Assembly (NCBI GenBank): GCA_963920705.1
Contig: OY987225.1
Location: 2,740,501-2,804,500, forward strand
DNA length: 64,000 nucleotides
From: Odiellus spinosus
Lineage: Eukaryota; Arthropoda; Arachnida; Opiliones; Phalangiidae
Reading direction: 5' to 3'
The translations under genes and the position numbers were made by a program. Under the pieces are notes generated by a model. That model saw nothing but the letters and a program-made list of their open reading frames with translations, was not told the origin of the DNA and did not search any database. Of the stretch, positions 20,622 to 32,802 are shown in pieces. How positions within the stretch are numbered: position 1 is the stretch's first letter; every line of letters starts with the position of its first letter.

Positions 20622-22412
20622 CAAAGACAATATTAAAAAAAGTTGAATCCAATGTAAACAGCAATAACCCTTTACGCAAAATAAATTACTAAAGAATAAA
20701 AAAAAAAAAAAAAAAAATCACAAAATATCTAATAACTACTTTGATCTTCAAAGTAAAAATTAAACTCGTAAAGTCAGTAAGAAAAATGTATCGAAAAATC
20801 AATCGTAAATAACGAAATTAAAAATTAACCACAGAGAAAAAAATAATATAAATAATCACTTTGATTTTCAAACAAATACTCCAGTCCCAATCCCAGTAAT
20901 TAAAAAGGTACAAAATATTATCAAATATTAATGTCTGAATTATCACTAACTATATTAAACCATTAATAAAATCTAAAATATACTTCTTACCAAGATAAAA
21001 ATGAATGAAATAAAATCACACTTAATTCAAAATTCCAACGAGGGAAAATTTGGAAAACCAGAGTCACCAAAAATTTCCTTAACAATGAATTAATTTTAAT
21101 ATTTAGAGTATTTGTAGACCAAGTAACGCGAATAGGCAAAATGTGATATCACATTGAACCTAAAAACTATACAAAATTTTTCTTATTTGCGCTACTCGGT
21201 CAACAGATACTCTACTTGTCTGAACAGTGAGTTTTAAGTGTACAATCACCTTCTAAAAAAACCTTTTCATTTTTTGGATTAAGGCTGTGAGTGAAGAATA
21301 AAATATATTATTTTAAGGGAGGGCAGATTAGAGTAAAATTGCACCAAGCTGGGAAACAACGTCATGTGACGCCTCACTAGCTAGAAGGTTTTCCGAAACT
21401 CAAATTGGCCGATTGGTTTCAAATTATTTAGTCATGCGGAGTTGGCAGAAAGGTGGTAGTTAACTGATCAATCTTGGCCAAGTTGGTAACGTTAACTACA
21501 CCATAAGAAGTTCCTTTATAACATATAGTTGCTTACATCCCGCGCACGACCATCTCGTGTGGTAATAGATACTGTAGGATGTCTACGGAGAGTAAACCTG
21601 GGTTTAATTAGGCAATTATTTTTTTCGAATTACACTGAATATCCGGGAACACCGGAAGTCTTCACAGACAGACAGACAGAAACGACCAGTGTAAAACCTG
21701 CCCTTGAAGTTCAGTCGGGGAGGTAATAAAAGATTATATTGAAAGTTTTATTCTCAAATTATCCCCCTTGTTGACGTAAAACTTATAAAAGAAAATGAGC
21801 TCTTGGGCCGCTGTAGTTACTTCACAGTTTGTTTTCGTGCCCAAAGTAAAGTTGTTAGTTAAAACTGCGGCCCAAAAGTTACAAGTGAAAAAAAAATGTT
21901 AAAATTATTTTTTCAAGTTTAGTGGTTTTCGCGTAATCAACTAACGACAAACCACATACTAAACTGTTAAAGAATGGGAGCATATTTTTTCGCGTATGGC
22001 CCTGCCTTTAACAGTGTCCTTGACCTCATCACAAAGTTACTAAAACTGATTTTATCATAACTTAAAACGGGAAATCTTACTATGTTGAAGATTTGTATAG
22101 CGCTGCCTTTACCACTTCCTACAAAATATTTTATATTTTTGACGTTTTTTCACGTGGCTTAGCAACATAGGATAGTTCCTATAACCTATAAATATTTCTA
22201 TATTTACGAGAGACCGCCGGATAATGACTTAACCTTACCAAATGATAGACAGCACGGCGAATGAAGTACGTTATGAAAGTTTATAATAAACTAGTTGATC
22301 TATTTTTATAATGAGATTAAAGCGTGTTTTCCGTAGTTTAGGAGGAAAGGTCGGAATGTCGCTACCGTTACAAAATCGAGGTTTCCCAGTAGAATTATGG
22401 GCAACCTTTAAA
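20622..22412. other. Unassigned AT-rich stretch
   Basis: Contains poly-A at about 20698-20717 and, at 21590-21725, sequence related to the small repeat near 19.7 kb. No gene recognised. Confidence 0.35.
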
Positions 22413-22542
22413 ATTATTATTAAATCTTTCAACAAGGAGACACTGCACTTTTTTTTAAAATAAAATAACTTTTATTTCCCGCACGACAACGTTATTTTTA
22501 AAAAAAGTGCAGTGTCTCCTTGTTGAAAGATTTAATAATAAT
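22413..22542. repeat. Near-perfect inverted repeat, arms about 45 bp
   Basis: Arms contain TTTCAACAAGGAGACACTGC and its inverse around a ~35-bp spacer. Related phrases AACCTTTAAAAT lie on both sides (about 22403 and 22580). A strong DNA hairpin, possibly a tiny foldback element. Confidence 0.75.
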
Positions 22543-22997
22543 GTATACTACCTGCAAGAATAATAGAAATATGAGAGTAACCTTTAAAATATTTTGTCCG
22601 TATCTAGGCTTATTCACGTCATGTCCGCTGCATTCCCTAGTACGCGAGGCAAAGGGATCTTGCAACATCACAAGATGGCTGAAGTAGTGCCATCTGTTTT
22701 AACACACTGAATGAATGCAAAATTTGCATCGATACATTTCCCATGCTTTGGTGCGCCGATATACTTTGGGCCGTTGTCGTTTCCCTCGTACCCTAAACTC
22801 AAAGGGTATTTTGGTAAAATATAAGTTATAACCGCCATGTTTCTTCAAGATGACGGTAATAATAGAACTGTTCGTAGTCAGATACAAACTTAAGCGCTTT
22901 TTAAAAGTAGCTTTCATAGGTGGATGATTGATAATCCGCGTTTTCGCTGGATTTTCCGTCAACTCAATATTCCCTAAAATTGACATATAACCGTTGC

Positions 22998-23334
22998 CAG
23001 AAGTAGATGAAACCCTCCTTTGAAGTCTACTACTCTAATGTTCCATATAGCGCTCCTCTCTGTATGGGTAAAATTCACAATTTTACGAGATCGGAGGGGT
23101 CCTACTTCATACCCCCTGTCTACGGAAAATTGGAAATTCTCTCTCTCCACAAACGACGACGTTTTTTTGACGAACTCCGAGGCTGCTAGAGATATTCGCT
23201 CGACGAACTCCCGCTCCGAAAATATATACCGTTAGGAGGCGTACGAATCGCGCTTTTTGAAACTAACCCATACAGAGAGGGATAGACAAGATCCGGGAGT
23301 AATAGACTTCAAAGGAGGGTTTCATCGGCTTCTG
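22998..23334. mobile_element. MITE family C, copy 3
   Basis: 337 bp. Flanks CCGTTGC / CCGTTCG match in 5 of 7 positions. Confidence 0.85.
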
Positions 23335-23605
23335 CCGTTCGGGCTAAGGGAAACTTGGAGTTTTGGTATATTTTCGTGAGTCAGGACGCTAGACGTGACG
23401 TTCGAAAGACTATAGTTTAATTCCTTGGTTACCCCCGACCGTTCTTGAGACCTAGTCTTTATTGCGCCTTTTATTATTGTTTTCAAACGCTGATGGTTAG
23501 GAAGTCTTGTATTTTCAATAAAATTAACTGCTATTGTTAATATAGCTCTACTTTTTTTACGAGGAAAGGGTGGAAATTAAGAAAGCGATTTTGCAGTCGA
23601 AGGGT

Positions 23606-24109
23606 TTATGTGGAAAATTTTAAATTGTAAAAATAACCACTGGGCTATTATTTTTCAATTACCCAGTTATGGTCTTGTAAATACGAAAACCCGAATGAAT
23701 TTCCCTTTTGAGTCCTCTCTATAAGCCCTTAACACGCGTTAAGCCTTGCCAGATAAGCGTACAAAACACTTCTCAAAGATAATCTGGGAAAAGATTTTTC
23801 TAGCGTATCTTTTAGCATAAGTCAGACACGCTATTGGCTGGAAAATCTAATGTTATGTAGAAAATTTTAAATTGTAATAATAACCACTGGGCTATTATTT
23901 TTCAATTACCCAAGTATGGTCTTTGTAAATACGAAAACCCGAATGAATTTCCCTTTTGAGTCCTCTCTATAAGCCCTTAACACGCGTTAAGCCTTGCCAG
24001 ATAAGCGTACAAAACACTTCTCAAAGATACGCTAGAAAAATCTTTTCCCAGATTACCTTGTCCTTTTGGCATAAGTCAGACACGCTATTGGCTGGAAAAT
24101 CTAATGTTA
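23606..24109. repeat. Tandem duplication of ~250 bp with a 32-bp inversion in one unit
   Basis: Units 23606-23852 and 23853-24109 are about 95% alike except that 23778-23809 in unit 1 is the reverse complement of 24026-24057 in unit 2. The inverted block sits next to AAAGAT/ATCTTT inverted heptamers. Confidence 0.85.
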
Positions 24110-24832
24110 ATTTCCTCCTGCAGGTAAAGTCGCTGTAGGTTTTTACCACGAACCATTTACTAGAGCAATAAGGAATCTAGCGACCCGAACTCCTTTACTT
24201 AAAGCACTTCTACGTTTTCACCATACCCAGAAAGGCAGGAGGTTGAGAAGGTTTCGATTCCTTAGCTATATTTTCTTTGGTGCGAACAAGCCTGAACTCT
24301 ATCTAGGATAGTAGTTCCGTTAGGCTTTTAATTCAGTGTAGAAATGGCATGTAGTGTTAGTTTATCCTCGGGCCACGGTCTGCTGCTCGCGAAAGCGAAT
24401 TTCTAAAGACTAGAACGACTTGGCTTCAAATATTAGCCTACGACACGCCGACGATAAGAAAAGTCGCGAAGGCATGAGATATAAAAGGGACTGTAAATCA
24501 ATTCCTAGTAGAGGAGATGCCAATGAACAAAAAACTAGGCAATTTGTTATCCCTATGATTTGTTGTCTTAAGATAGAAGAAGCCGAACTTCGGGTGTATT
24601 GCCAACTCGACGTAGAATTGATTTCTGGCGGAAAATACAAGGACTACAAGCTACTAGTATTTATACACGTATATTATTCAAAAGGGGTGGCCTATTTATA
24701 CAGATGCGGTTACTAGTTTTTTGGAGGTGTATGGATAATCTTTTTTCCATACTATTAAAAAACAACTCTAATATTTATACTTTTGGTTGACAACTTCAAA
24801 AGAAACTTCGAATCTGAAGTATATTAATTTAA
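24110..24832. other. Unassigned stretch
   Basis: A 98-codon plus frame at 24420 has no recognisable domain. No repeats identified. Confidence 0.3.
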
Positions 24833-24839
24833 TTATTTA

Positions 24840-25519
24840 CAGAAGTAGATGAAACTCTTCTTTGAAGTCTACTACTCTAATGTTCCATATAGCGCTCCTC
24901 TCTGTATGGGTAAAATCAGAAGCCGATGAAACCCTCCTTTGAAGTCTACAACTCCAATGTTCCATATAGCGCTCCTCTCTGTATGGGTAAAATTCCCAAT
25001 TTTACGAGTTAGAAGGAGTCCTACTTCATCCCCCCTGTCTACGGAAAATTGGAAATTCTCTCTCTCCATAAACGACGACGTTTTTGGACGAACTCCAAGG
25101 CTGCTAGAGATATTCGCTCGACGAACTCCCCCTCCGAAAATATCTACCGTTAGGAGGCGTACGAATCGCGCCTTTTGAGAATAAGCCATACAGAGAGGGG
25201 TAGACAAGATCCGGGAGTAATAGACTTCAAAGGAGGGTTTCATCGGCTTCTGGTAAAATTGTCAATTTTACGAGATCGGAAGGGTCCTACTTCATACCCC
25301 CTGTCTACGGAAAATTGGAAATTCTCTCTCTCCACAAACGACGACGTTTTTTTGACGAACTCCGAGGCTGCTAGAGATATTCGCTCGACGAACTCCCGCT
25401 CCGAAAATATCTACCGTTAGGAGGCGTACGAATCGCGCTTTTTGAAACTAACCCATACAGAGAGGGATAGACAAGACCCGGGAGTAATAGACTTCAAAGG
25501 AGGGTTTCATCGGCTTCTG
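24840..25519. mobile_element. MITE family C, copy 4 (outer), split by a second C element
   Basis: Outer element flanked by the 7-bp duplication TTATTTA (24833-24839, 25520-25526). After removing the inner copy and one duplicate it is 337 bp, the family length. Confidence 0.95.
24917..25252. mobile_element. MITE family C, copy 5, nested inside copy 4
   Basis: 336 bp. Duplicated target GTAAAAT (24910-24916, 25253-25259). The other C copies show a single GTAAAAT at the corresponding place, confirming self-insertion. Confidence 0.95.
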
Positions 25520-25526
25520 TTATTTA

Positions 25527-26274
25527 CGATTGATGACGTTTAAATGTGTAAAGAATGAGTTTAGTGATAAGTTTCTGGTTTACGGGAAAGTAAAAAGTTC
25601 TATATCTTGTGAAAAAACTAGGATAGATGGCGTTAAAAATATTTAAATTTTTATTCGCTTAAGAAATAGAAAGTGAAAGCTAGGGAGTAAAAACACGCAA
25701 GATGACATGAATAAGCCAAAATGCGGCCTAATTAATTTTTACAGTTGCCCTATCGCAATTGGGATGTCGATTTCTCCAAAATCACGATTGTCTAGCGGTA
25801 GCGACATCTCAGACCTTTCCTCGTAAACTACCAAAAACGTCCGTTAATTGTAATTATGAAACAATTCAACTAATACGTCATCTTTGATTTGCATTTCATT
25901 CGCGTCACTATTAGTTCAAATTTAAACGATATTAATCGGACTAGGAGCATTTGAGTAACAATGACAAAAAGAGGATGTTTAAACATTAGTATAATATTTT
26001 AATTTACGTTTAAAATTTCGTTTTAAAAACTAATTCACTTCATCGATTATTGTAAGTTTTAAATAGTGTGAACGTTTTAATTTTGCGGACTTTTTTTCCG
26101 TAACAATTTCCCAAAACCACATTATTTCTGAATTAACCGCTCACATCCCTCTTAACGATATTTTTCTATCTCATGTCTGGTATAAGATGGAAGCATATTT
26201 AATAACAATAATGAAGATTTTGTCTAATGCACAAAAATCTTGAACGATTTGGTCATCTATATCTCTCGTAGATA
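25527..26274. other. Unassigned stretch
   Basis: The phrase at about 25799-25838 (GGTAGCGACATCTCAGACC) is an inverted relative of 22333-22370, so an old repeat is present. Nothing else recognised. Confidence 0.35.
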
Positions 26275-26281
26275 TCTCGAT

Positions 26282-26765
26282 CACTGCCTTCTTTAATACT
26301 AAGCCTATCTGTATGAAAAAAAAGCTGGTGACGGTACTGATTTCAAAAATATCGTTAGATGTCTCTTTCTTGAGGCTGAAAAAGCGGGAAATTCAAATGT
26401 AGGCGGAAAATTCCAAAATATATATGAATGTTATAAGGTTAATAATCGAGAATAAATTAATTGGGATTTATTTTAAGTGACAAATAATTGAAAGGTGATT
26501 TTAAAATATTTACATTTAAAACAAGTTCTAAATCAAATCGTACTTTAAAATCAAGATCTCTATTATCGCCTAGATGTCGCTAGGAGTTCTACTATCTTAC
26601 TTCGATAGAGCCTTATCTAATTGGCTCTTGGCGACGCGAGACTCGCGATTGGCTATTCATTACCTCAGGAAAGTGACATCTATCTCGGACAAATTACAAA
26701 TTGAAAATGTCAAGAAAAAAATACCGAAGCTGGCATTTCGTGGCCTAGTATTAGAGAAGGCAGTG
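26282..26765. mobile_element. MITE family E, copy 1
   Basis: 484 bp, ends CACTGCCTTCTTTAATACTA and its inverse. 7-bp duplication TCTCGAT (26275-26281, 26766-26772). No coding capacity. Confidence 0.9.
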
Positions 26766-26924
26766 TCTCGATTATATAGAATATATATAAAAGATATATG
26801 TGCATCCATCTTTAAGTACATTCACGAACGAGGCAGCGCGAAAGAAACTGTATTATGTGCTAGAACGCGATATCAAGTGGTGCCTCTATTATAGTCACGT
26901 GTTTGCTTCCATTTCGCTTAAAAA

Positions 26925-27527
26925 AAATTCTCCCAATTCCCATTTCTCATTTCTCATAATTCTCATTTCTTCCAATTCCCATTTCTTCCAATTCCCATTT
27001 CTTCCAATTCCCATTTCTTCCAATTCCCATTTCTTCCAATTCCCATTTCTTCCAATTCCCATTTCTTCCAATTCCCATTTCTTCCAATTCCCATTTCTTC
27101 CAATTCCCATTTCTTCCAATTCCCATTTCTTCCAATTCCCATTTCTTCCAATTCCCATTTCTTCCAATTCCCATTTCTTCCAATTCCCATTTCTCCCAAT
27201 TCCCATTTCTCCCAATTCCCATTTCTAACAATTCCCATTTCTCCCAATTCCCATTTCTCCCAATTCCCATTTCTTCCAATTCCCATTTCTTCCAATTCCC
27301 ATTTCATCCAATTCCCATTTCTTCCAATTCCCATTTCATCCAATTCCCATTTCTCCCAATTCCCATTTCTTCCAATTCCCATTTCTTCCAATTCCCATTT
27401 CTTCCAATTCCCATTTCTTCCAATTCCCATTTCTTCCAATTCCCATTTCTTCAAATTCCCATTTCTTCCAATTCCCATTTCTTCAAATTCCCATTTCTTC
27501 CAATTCCCATTTCTCCCAATCTAACCT
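26925..27527. repeat. Minisatellite, 16-bp unit CCCATTTCTTCCAATT (left arm of FB2)
   Basis: About 37 tandem copies with a few variants (CTCC, CATCC, CTAAC at the same place). Open frames on both strands only translate the repeat. Inverted relatives (GAAATGGGAA) lie at 27533-27550 and 28396-28495, with a CTAACCTAACG core at 27700-27720. I read the whole as a foldback element later hit by MITE E. Confidence 0.85.
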
Positions 27528-28500
27528 ACGGATTAGGAGAAATGGGAATACGTGGATTCATATTTAGTCCAATATTCTTCGCCCAATTCCCATTTCCTAA
27601 ACTTCAAATTATTTCGTTCCACCGTGTTTATTTCAGAAGTGCCTTCGAACTCACTTTACCTAAAATATAACAAGAGGGACGGGCTAGTTCGAGTGATTAA
27701 CTAACCTAACGTAACCAAAAATTACCTAAAATATTACAAAGGGGTCCGGCTAACCACTGCCTTCTCTAATACTAGGCCACGAAATGCCAGCTACGGTATT
27801 TTTTTTCTTGACATTTTCAATTTTTAATTTGTCCGAGATAGATGTCACTTTCCTGAGGTGATCTGTCTGGGGATTACGTAATGAATAGCCAATCGCGAGT
27901 CTCGCGTCGCCAAGAGCCAATTAGATAAGGCTCTATCGAAGTAAGATAATAGAACTCCTAGCGACATCTAGGCGATAATATAGAGATCTTGATTTTAAAG
28001 TACGATTTGATTTAGAACTTGTTTTAAATGTAAATATTTTAAAATCACCTTTCAATTATTTGTCACTTAAAATAAATCCCAATTAATTTATTCTCGATTA
28101 TTAACCTTATAACATTCATATATATTTTGGAATTTTCCGCCTACATTTGAATTTCCCGCTTTTTCAACCTCAAGAAAGAGACATCTAACGATATTTTTGA
28201 AATCAGTACCGCCACCCCCTTTTTTTTCGTAGTATTAAAGAAGGCAGTGGGCTAACAGAAGGGATTAACGAGTTGGAGGAATGGACCGTATAAGATCCTT
28301 CCTAGACTACTTTAAATTATCAGCCGCAATATAAATTTATTATACAAAGTTTTGTTATATTATATTAACATGCGTATAATGATTTAATTATTTTTGGGTG
28401 AAATGGGTACTGGGCGAAATATAATTGGCCGAAAAGTGAAAGATAGATCAATAAAAAACCGATAGTGCGAAATGGGATTGGGTTAAATGGAAACAAACCT
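27528..28500. mobile_element. Core and right arm of foldback FB2, interrupted by MITE E
   Basis: Holds a short inverted unit (27533-27550), the core GGGCTAGTTCGAGTGATTAA followed by CTAACCTAACG, MITE E copy 2, and a degenerate right arm of GGGCGAAATGGG-type units (28396-28495). The outer boundary is uncertain. Confidence 0.5.
27755..28249. mobile_element. MITE family E, copy 2 (reverse)
   Basis: 495 bp, opposite orientation to copies 1, 3 and 4. 7-bp duplication GGCTAAC (27748-27754, 28250-28256). Confidence 0.9.
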
Positions 28501-28674
28501 TTCGGATTATGGTGTGGAAGTATTTTTTATTCCCGAAATGCATATATTTAAATTGCGTGCTTGCCATGCTAATTACGATTAGAAATAAGGAGCGTAGTTG
28601 TAATGGGTGTGACTGTTCAGTTAAATAATTACAGCTGTTTTGTTTTTGCTTCAATTTTGATGTACAACAATTCT

Positions 28675-28740
28675 ACCCGAAACAGTTTTGTCTCGCCGAT
28701 TTGGACCTGAAACAGTTTGGTTTGTGTCTTTGGGCATTCC
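28675..28740. repeat. Remnant of FB1-type units
   Basis: AACAGTTTTGTCTCGCCGATTTGG and CAGTTTGG units resemble the FB1 arm, strongly decayed. Confidence 0.5.
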
Positions 28741-28879
28741 TGTATCGGTTAATTTTTTAGTTGGGGTGTTATAAAAACTCTTAAAACTGGCCCCGGAAAA
28801 ACATATTCTGCAGAGAAACTACTTGGCTTCGCTACCATTCTGTACAAATTTTGTATACTTAGGTTGAAACCACTGAGCA

Positions 28880-28957
28880 AGAGAATCTGACACTGACTCA
28901 CTTCATCGTAACCCACAACATGCCTTGTTGTAAACTTGAAGCGTAATTTATCTGTGC
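28880..28957. mobile_element. Decayed right end of a MITE D-like element
   Basis: ATGCCTTGTTGTAAACTTGA...AATTTATCTGTG follows the last ~60 bp of family D with many substitutions. Left part not recognised. Confidence 0.5.
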
Positions 28958-29258
28958 TGTAATTAAAAATGTAACTCATTTATAATATCCTCTAGTAACT
29001 AAATAATTATATTGATATTAGAAGCCGAATAAATCGTGTCTAAAGTATGGCCTTTTGGAAAAATAGTTAAGGGGCGAGTGTGCGGTTAATTCAGAAATCA
29101 TGGTGTTCTTGTAAACTTGGTTGTGAAAAATCTAAAGCCCGGAAAATAAATGGGAAACTAAAGAAAACTACAAAAATTGAAGTATTTAACGAATTAGTTG
29201 TTCAACCGAAACTGTAGACGGTAATTCAAATACATTTGGTTAAACGTAAGACTCCGTC

Positions 29259-29761
29259 CACTGCCTTCTTTAATACTAAGCCTATCTGTATGAAAAAAAG
29301 GGGGTGGCGGTACTGATTTCAAAAATATCGTTAGATGTCTCTTTCTTGAGGTTGAAAAAGCGGGAAATTCAAATGTAGGCGGAAAATTCCAAAATATATA
29401 CGAATGTTATAAGGTTAATAATCGAGAATAAATTAATTGGGATTTATTTTAAGTGAGAAATAATTGAAAGGTGATTTTAAAATATTTACATTTAAAACAA
29501 GTTCTAAATCAAATCGTACTTTAAAATCAAGATCTATATTATCGCCTAGATGTCGCTAGGAGAACTACTATCTTACTTCGATAGAGCCTTATCTAATTGG
29601 CTCTTGGCGACGCGAGACTCGCGATTGGCTATTCATTACGTAAGCCCCAGATAGATCACCTCAGGAAAGTGACATCTATCTCGGACCAATTACAAATTGA
29701 AAATGTCAAGAAAAAAATACCGTAGATGGCATTTCGTGGCCTAGTATTAGAGAAGGCAGTG
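29259..29761. mobile_element. MITE family E, copy 3
   Basis: 503 bp, 7-bp duplication CTCCGTC (29252-29258, 29762-29768). Confidence 0.9.
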
Positions 29762-29768
29762 CTCCGTC

Positions 29769-30279
29769 TTTGTTACGCGAATATACCAAGGCGATAACTA
29801 TCGTTTAAATTTTTACTTCCCCGATACAATATGTTACTAAACGAAACGAAAATGAGACTTGTCCTTAAATGGAAAGTTTTATTTTTAAATATAAGAGCTA
29901 TTAGATAGCTTAACGTTTTACATAAATTCACCATGCTTTAAAATGCGAAAAATGTAACACGGTTTATAGACGGGAATATTTCTCACTGGGCTTTGAAATA
30001 TTTATAAGCTCAGTGATTTCTTAAATACTTTTTTTTGCGAGAACTGGCCATCAAAAGAAAAAAAAAAAGAAAAAATAAATAAATAAACCTTGATCTCAGT
30101 TTTTATCATTGAAGGAATAATGAAGTTGACCACAATGTTATTCTTAGATTGATGAAATAATGATAAAATTATTAACTTTTAATATTAATTATAGGAATAC
30201 GCCCAATAACATCCACTTTTGTGTTCGAGCCGTGCTTGAATGTTCCAGTATATATTTATTAAATCTGTTAAAACGTAAC
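29769..30279. other. Unassigned AT-rich stretch
   Basis: No gene or repeat recognised; A-rich tract at about 30055-30085. Confidence 0.3.
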
Positions 30280-30766
30280 CACAAGTAAATCATCCCCAAG
30301 TCTACAAGACGCCATACTACGGGTTACAATGATGAAGGTTCGATTTCCTCAGTCAATGATTCCACCCTAAGTATTCCAAATTTCTACAGAAGAGCGGTAT
30401 GGCCCAGTATTGCTGGTAGAGTAAATCAAACTTGAACTCGCGACGCCCCGGCGAGGGCCTCTTTCGTTTCGCGAGAGAGAGGGGAAAGCCGAGTTTCTTA
30501 GTTACATTTCCTACCCCCCTTAACGATTCTACAGACGACGCGCGAAGTCGCGAACGAACTTCAACGAAGGCAAAATAATTAGCACCGCCTACTTAGTTCC
30601 TATCTTAACCGCTAGAGAGGGCAATTTCGACTTCTGTTTCTCGCCCGTTTTACAATTTTGAGATTTTTCCTCTCTCCCTGCGCGAAAGTTGTGACGACAC
30701 AACTCTCAGACCTTCAGTTCATTCGTTATATGCCCGGTTGTAGACTTGAAGCATGATTTACCTGTG
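30280..30766. mobile_element. MITE family D, copy 3
   Basis: 487 bp, nearly identical to copies 1 and 2, but the flanks (ACGTAAC / AAGAACT) do not match, suggesting a rearrangement or flank decay after insertion. Confidence 0.85.
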
Positions 30767-31699
30767 AAGAACTCACTTCGGTTTTCAAAAAGTGTTACAC
30801 AAAAAGCGCGAGGCAGGCTGGCTTGCTGGTTTAAATAATTACATATACATGTTTGCCAACTATTGCTAAAATTAAAATATGTGAGGTTAAATTTTAATTC
30901 ACATAGGTGGCGGCACTTTTATTATTTTGTTTTAATATCACTGTGCCCCGAACCCTGACACCGCTGACAGCCTATTACCATGGACCAAGAATACTGCAAA
31001 GGAATCCACGGTTACAGTGCCAAAAATTCCCAAATCTATTAAAAATCAGATTTTGCCACTACTATGGTTTAGGAGGCGACTTAATTGGAGATATTGGTTT
31101 ATCATTGGACTATAAGAAAACATCTGCCTACTCGCACTTCATGCTTCCATGAAGGCTGGGAAAAAATATGAAAGTCTCAAGACTTACTTGAAAACCCAAA
31201 AAAGTGATATGACACTGATTGGCTGGAGGGGTGGTTTTAAAAATAGAGTTATCGCTTGTCGAAAAATATTATAGAATGGCTTATAAAACTAATAAGTAGA
31301 CATGCAGCCTGACTCGATTCGGGCCGCTTCAAATTGATTTCGCTCCAATCTCGCGAATTTTGACGTCGGTTTTAATTTTCATTTCAACGAAAGAAATTGG
31401 CTTTCCAATGAGGATTTTTTTTTTAAATGCTCGAAATTGGAAAATTTCATTAGATTCCGACCAAATAGACCAAATGAAATAACTGTATTCAACAAAAATG
31501 GACCAAAATGTATAATGCCATCGGTCCACTTTGGTTGAATTCGGGAAATTTTATTTTCCTCTTTTAGCCTAAATCAGTTGGAATTTACCAAATTGGAAAT
31601 TTCTCGATTTCCACTCGTTAGGTTGATTTCTTCGTTATTCTATGGGAGAACATTGAAATGAAATAATTGACCATTCGTCTTGATGGTTTCATAGTTGGT
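30767..31699. other. Unassigned stretch
   Basis: Frames between 30907 and 31250 look mildly coding in more than one frame (a possible decayed ORF), but no domain is recognisable. No repeats seen. Confidence 0.3.
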
Positions 31700-31975
31700 T
31701 TGCGTCCGCTTGCGCAGTTTCCCTCTTGCGCATTTTCATTTGCGCAGTTGCCATTTGCGCGGTTTCCCATTTTGCGCTTATAACTTAAAATATAACCAGA
31801 GGGACAGACTAGTTCGAGTGATTAACTATAACCTAACTTAATCTAACGTAACCTAACCTAACCTGCAAATGAATACTGCGCAAAAGAAAAAAAACCCAAA
31901 TGAAAACTGCGCAAATGAAAAACTGCGCAAAAGGAAATTCGCTTGTGGGAACTGCGCAATTGGAACCTTACCGCA
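31700..31975. mobile_element. Small foldback element FB3
   Basis: Left arm of TTGCGCAGTTTCCCAT-type units (about 31703-31780), core 31781-31866 with GACTAGTTCGAGTGATTAAC followed by CCTAACCTAACC, and right arm of the inverse units (AAATGAAAACTGCGCA, 31868-31970). The core closely matches that of FB2 although the arm unit differs. Confidence 0.75.
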
Positions 31976-32802
31976 TAGTTTGCACGCTAATTTAACTGCT
32001 TCAATACACCTTCAAAATAAAACCTTTTCTTCGAATTTTGTTTTCTTTACATGTTCCCAGTTCCGGGACATAATCCCATTGCGTAAGGCAATCGGGTTGA
32101 CGCTAGCAATATTTTAGCAAACATTAAATTTTTTCATCCATCGCTTGTGTCGGTTCTATAAAAGGGGGTTTATGTCGATATTCCACCAAGCGAGAATATA
32201 TCGTGTTTGTACATTCTGTTTCATTCTTTCCCGGGCGGCTCGGGTCTGCTTGGTCCCCCTGGATCAAAGAAAAGCCAGTTAGACTATCTTTTCTTATTCG
32301 TGCAGGGGCTTTATATTCCGGGTTGAATATCTCCGAATAAAATCTAGCGCTGACGTATTCATTCGTTTGCCACAAATCATCTTACAAGGGCAAAACAACC
32401 TATCTAAAATAACGCGTTTTTAAAATTAAAGGACAGGTTTACCTTAAAGCATTGTTTAAGTTTAAAAAAGGAGCCATGGATCGAAACGTAGAAATGTATG
32501 AAAATAATTCATCGTGAAGCTTTGTTTAAAGTTATAAGGAATTTTGCCTTTTGGAGGAGTGATATTCCGCAGAGAACGTCATATTTCAGGCAACGAACGA
32601 TTGGCTACCCATCTACTAATGTAATCGTCAAATAAAAACAGCACAATAATGGAAATGCATATGATTCGGTTTTATTTGTTGTCGATTAATTTTATATCCC
32701 GGTAAATTTCTATAATTTTTTTAATTACTAGCCGAAATTTAAACGACCGTTTGTGGCATAAAATCAGGAAATTATAAACTCAGACCTTTAAGCGTGCGAG
32801 AA
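31976..32802. other. Unassigned stretch
   Basis: No recognisable gene or repeat. Confidence 0.3.

Noticed and set aside
26895-27478. Repetitive ORFs up to 171 codons
   Set aside because: Translation of the CCCATTTCTTCCAATT minisatellite in all frames.
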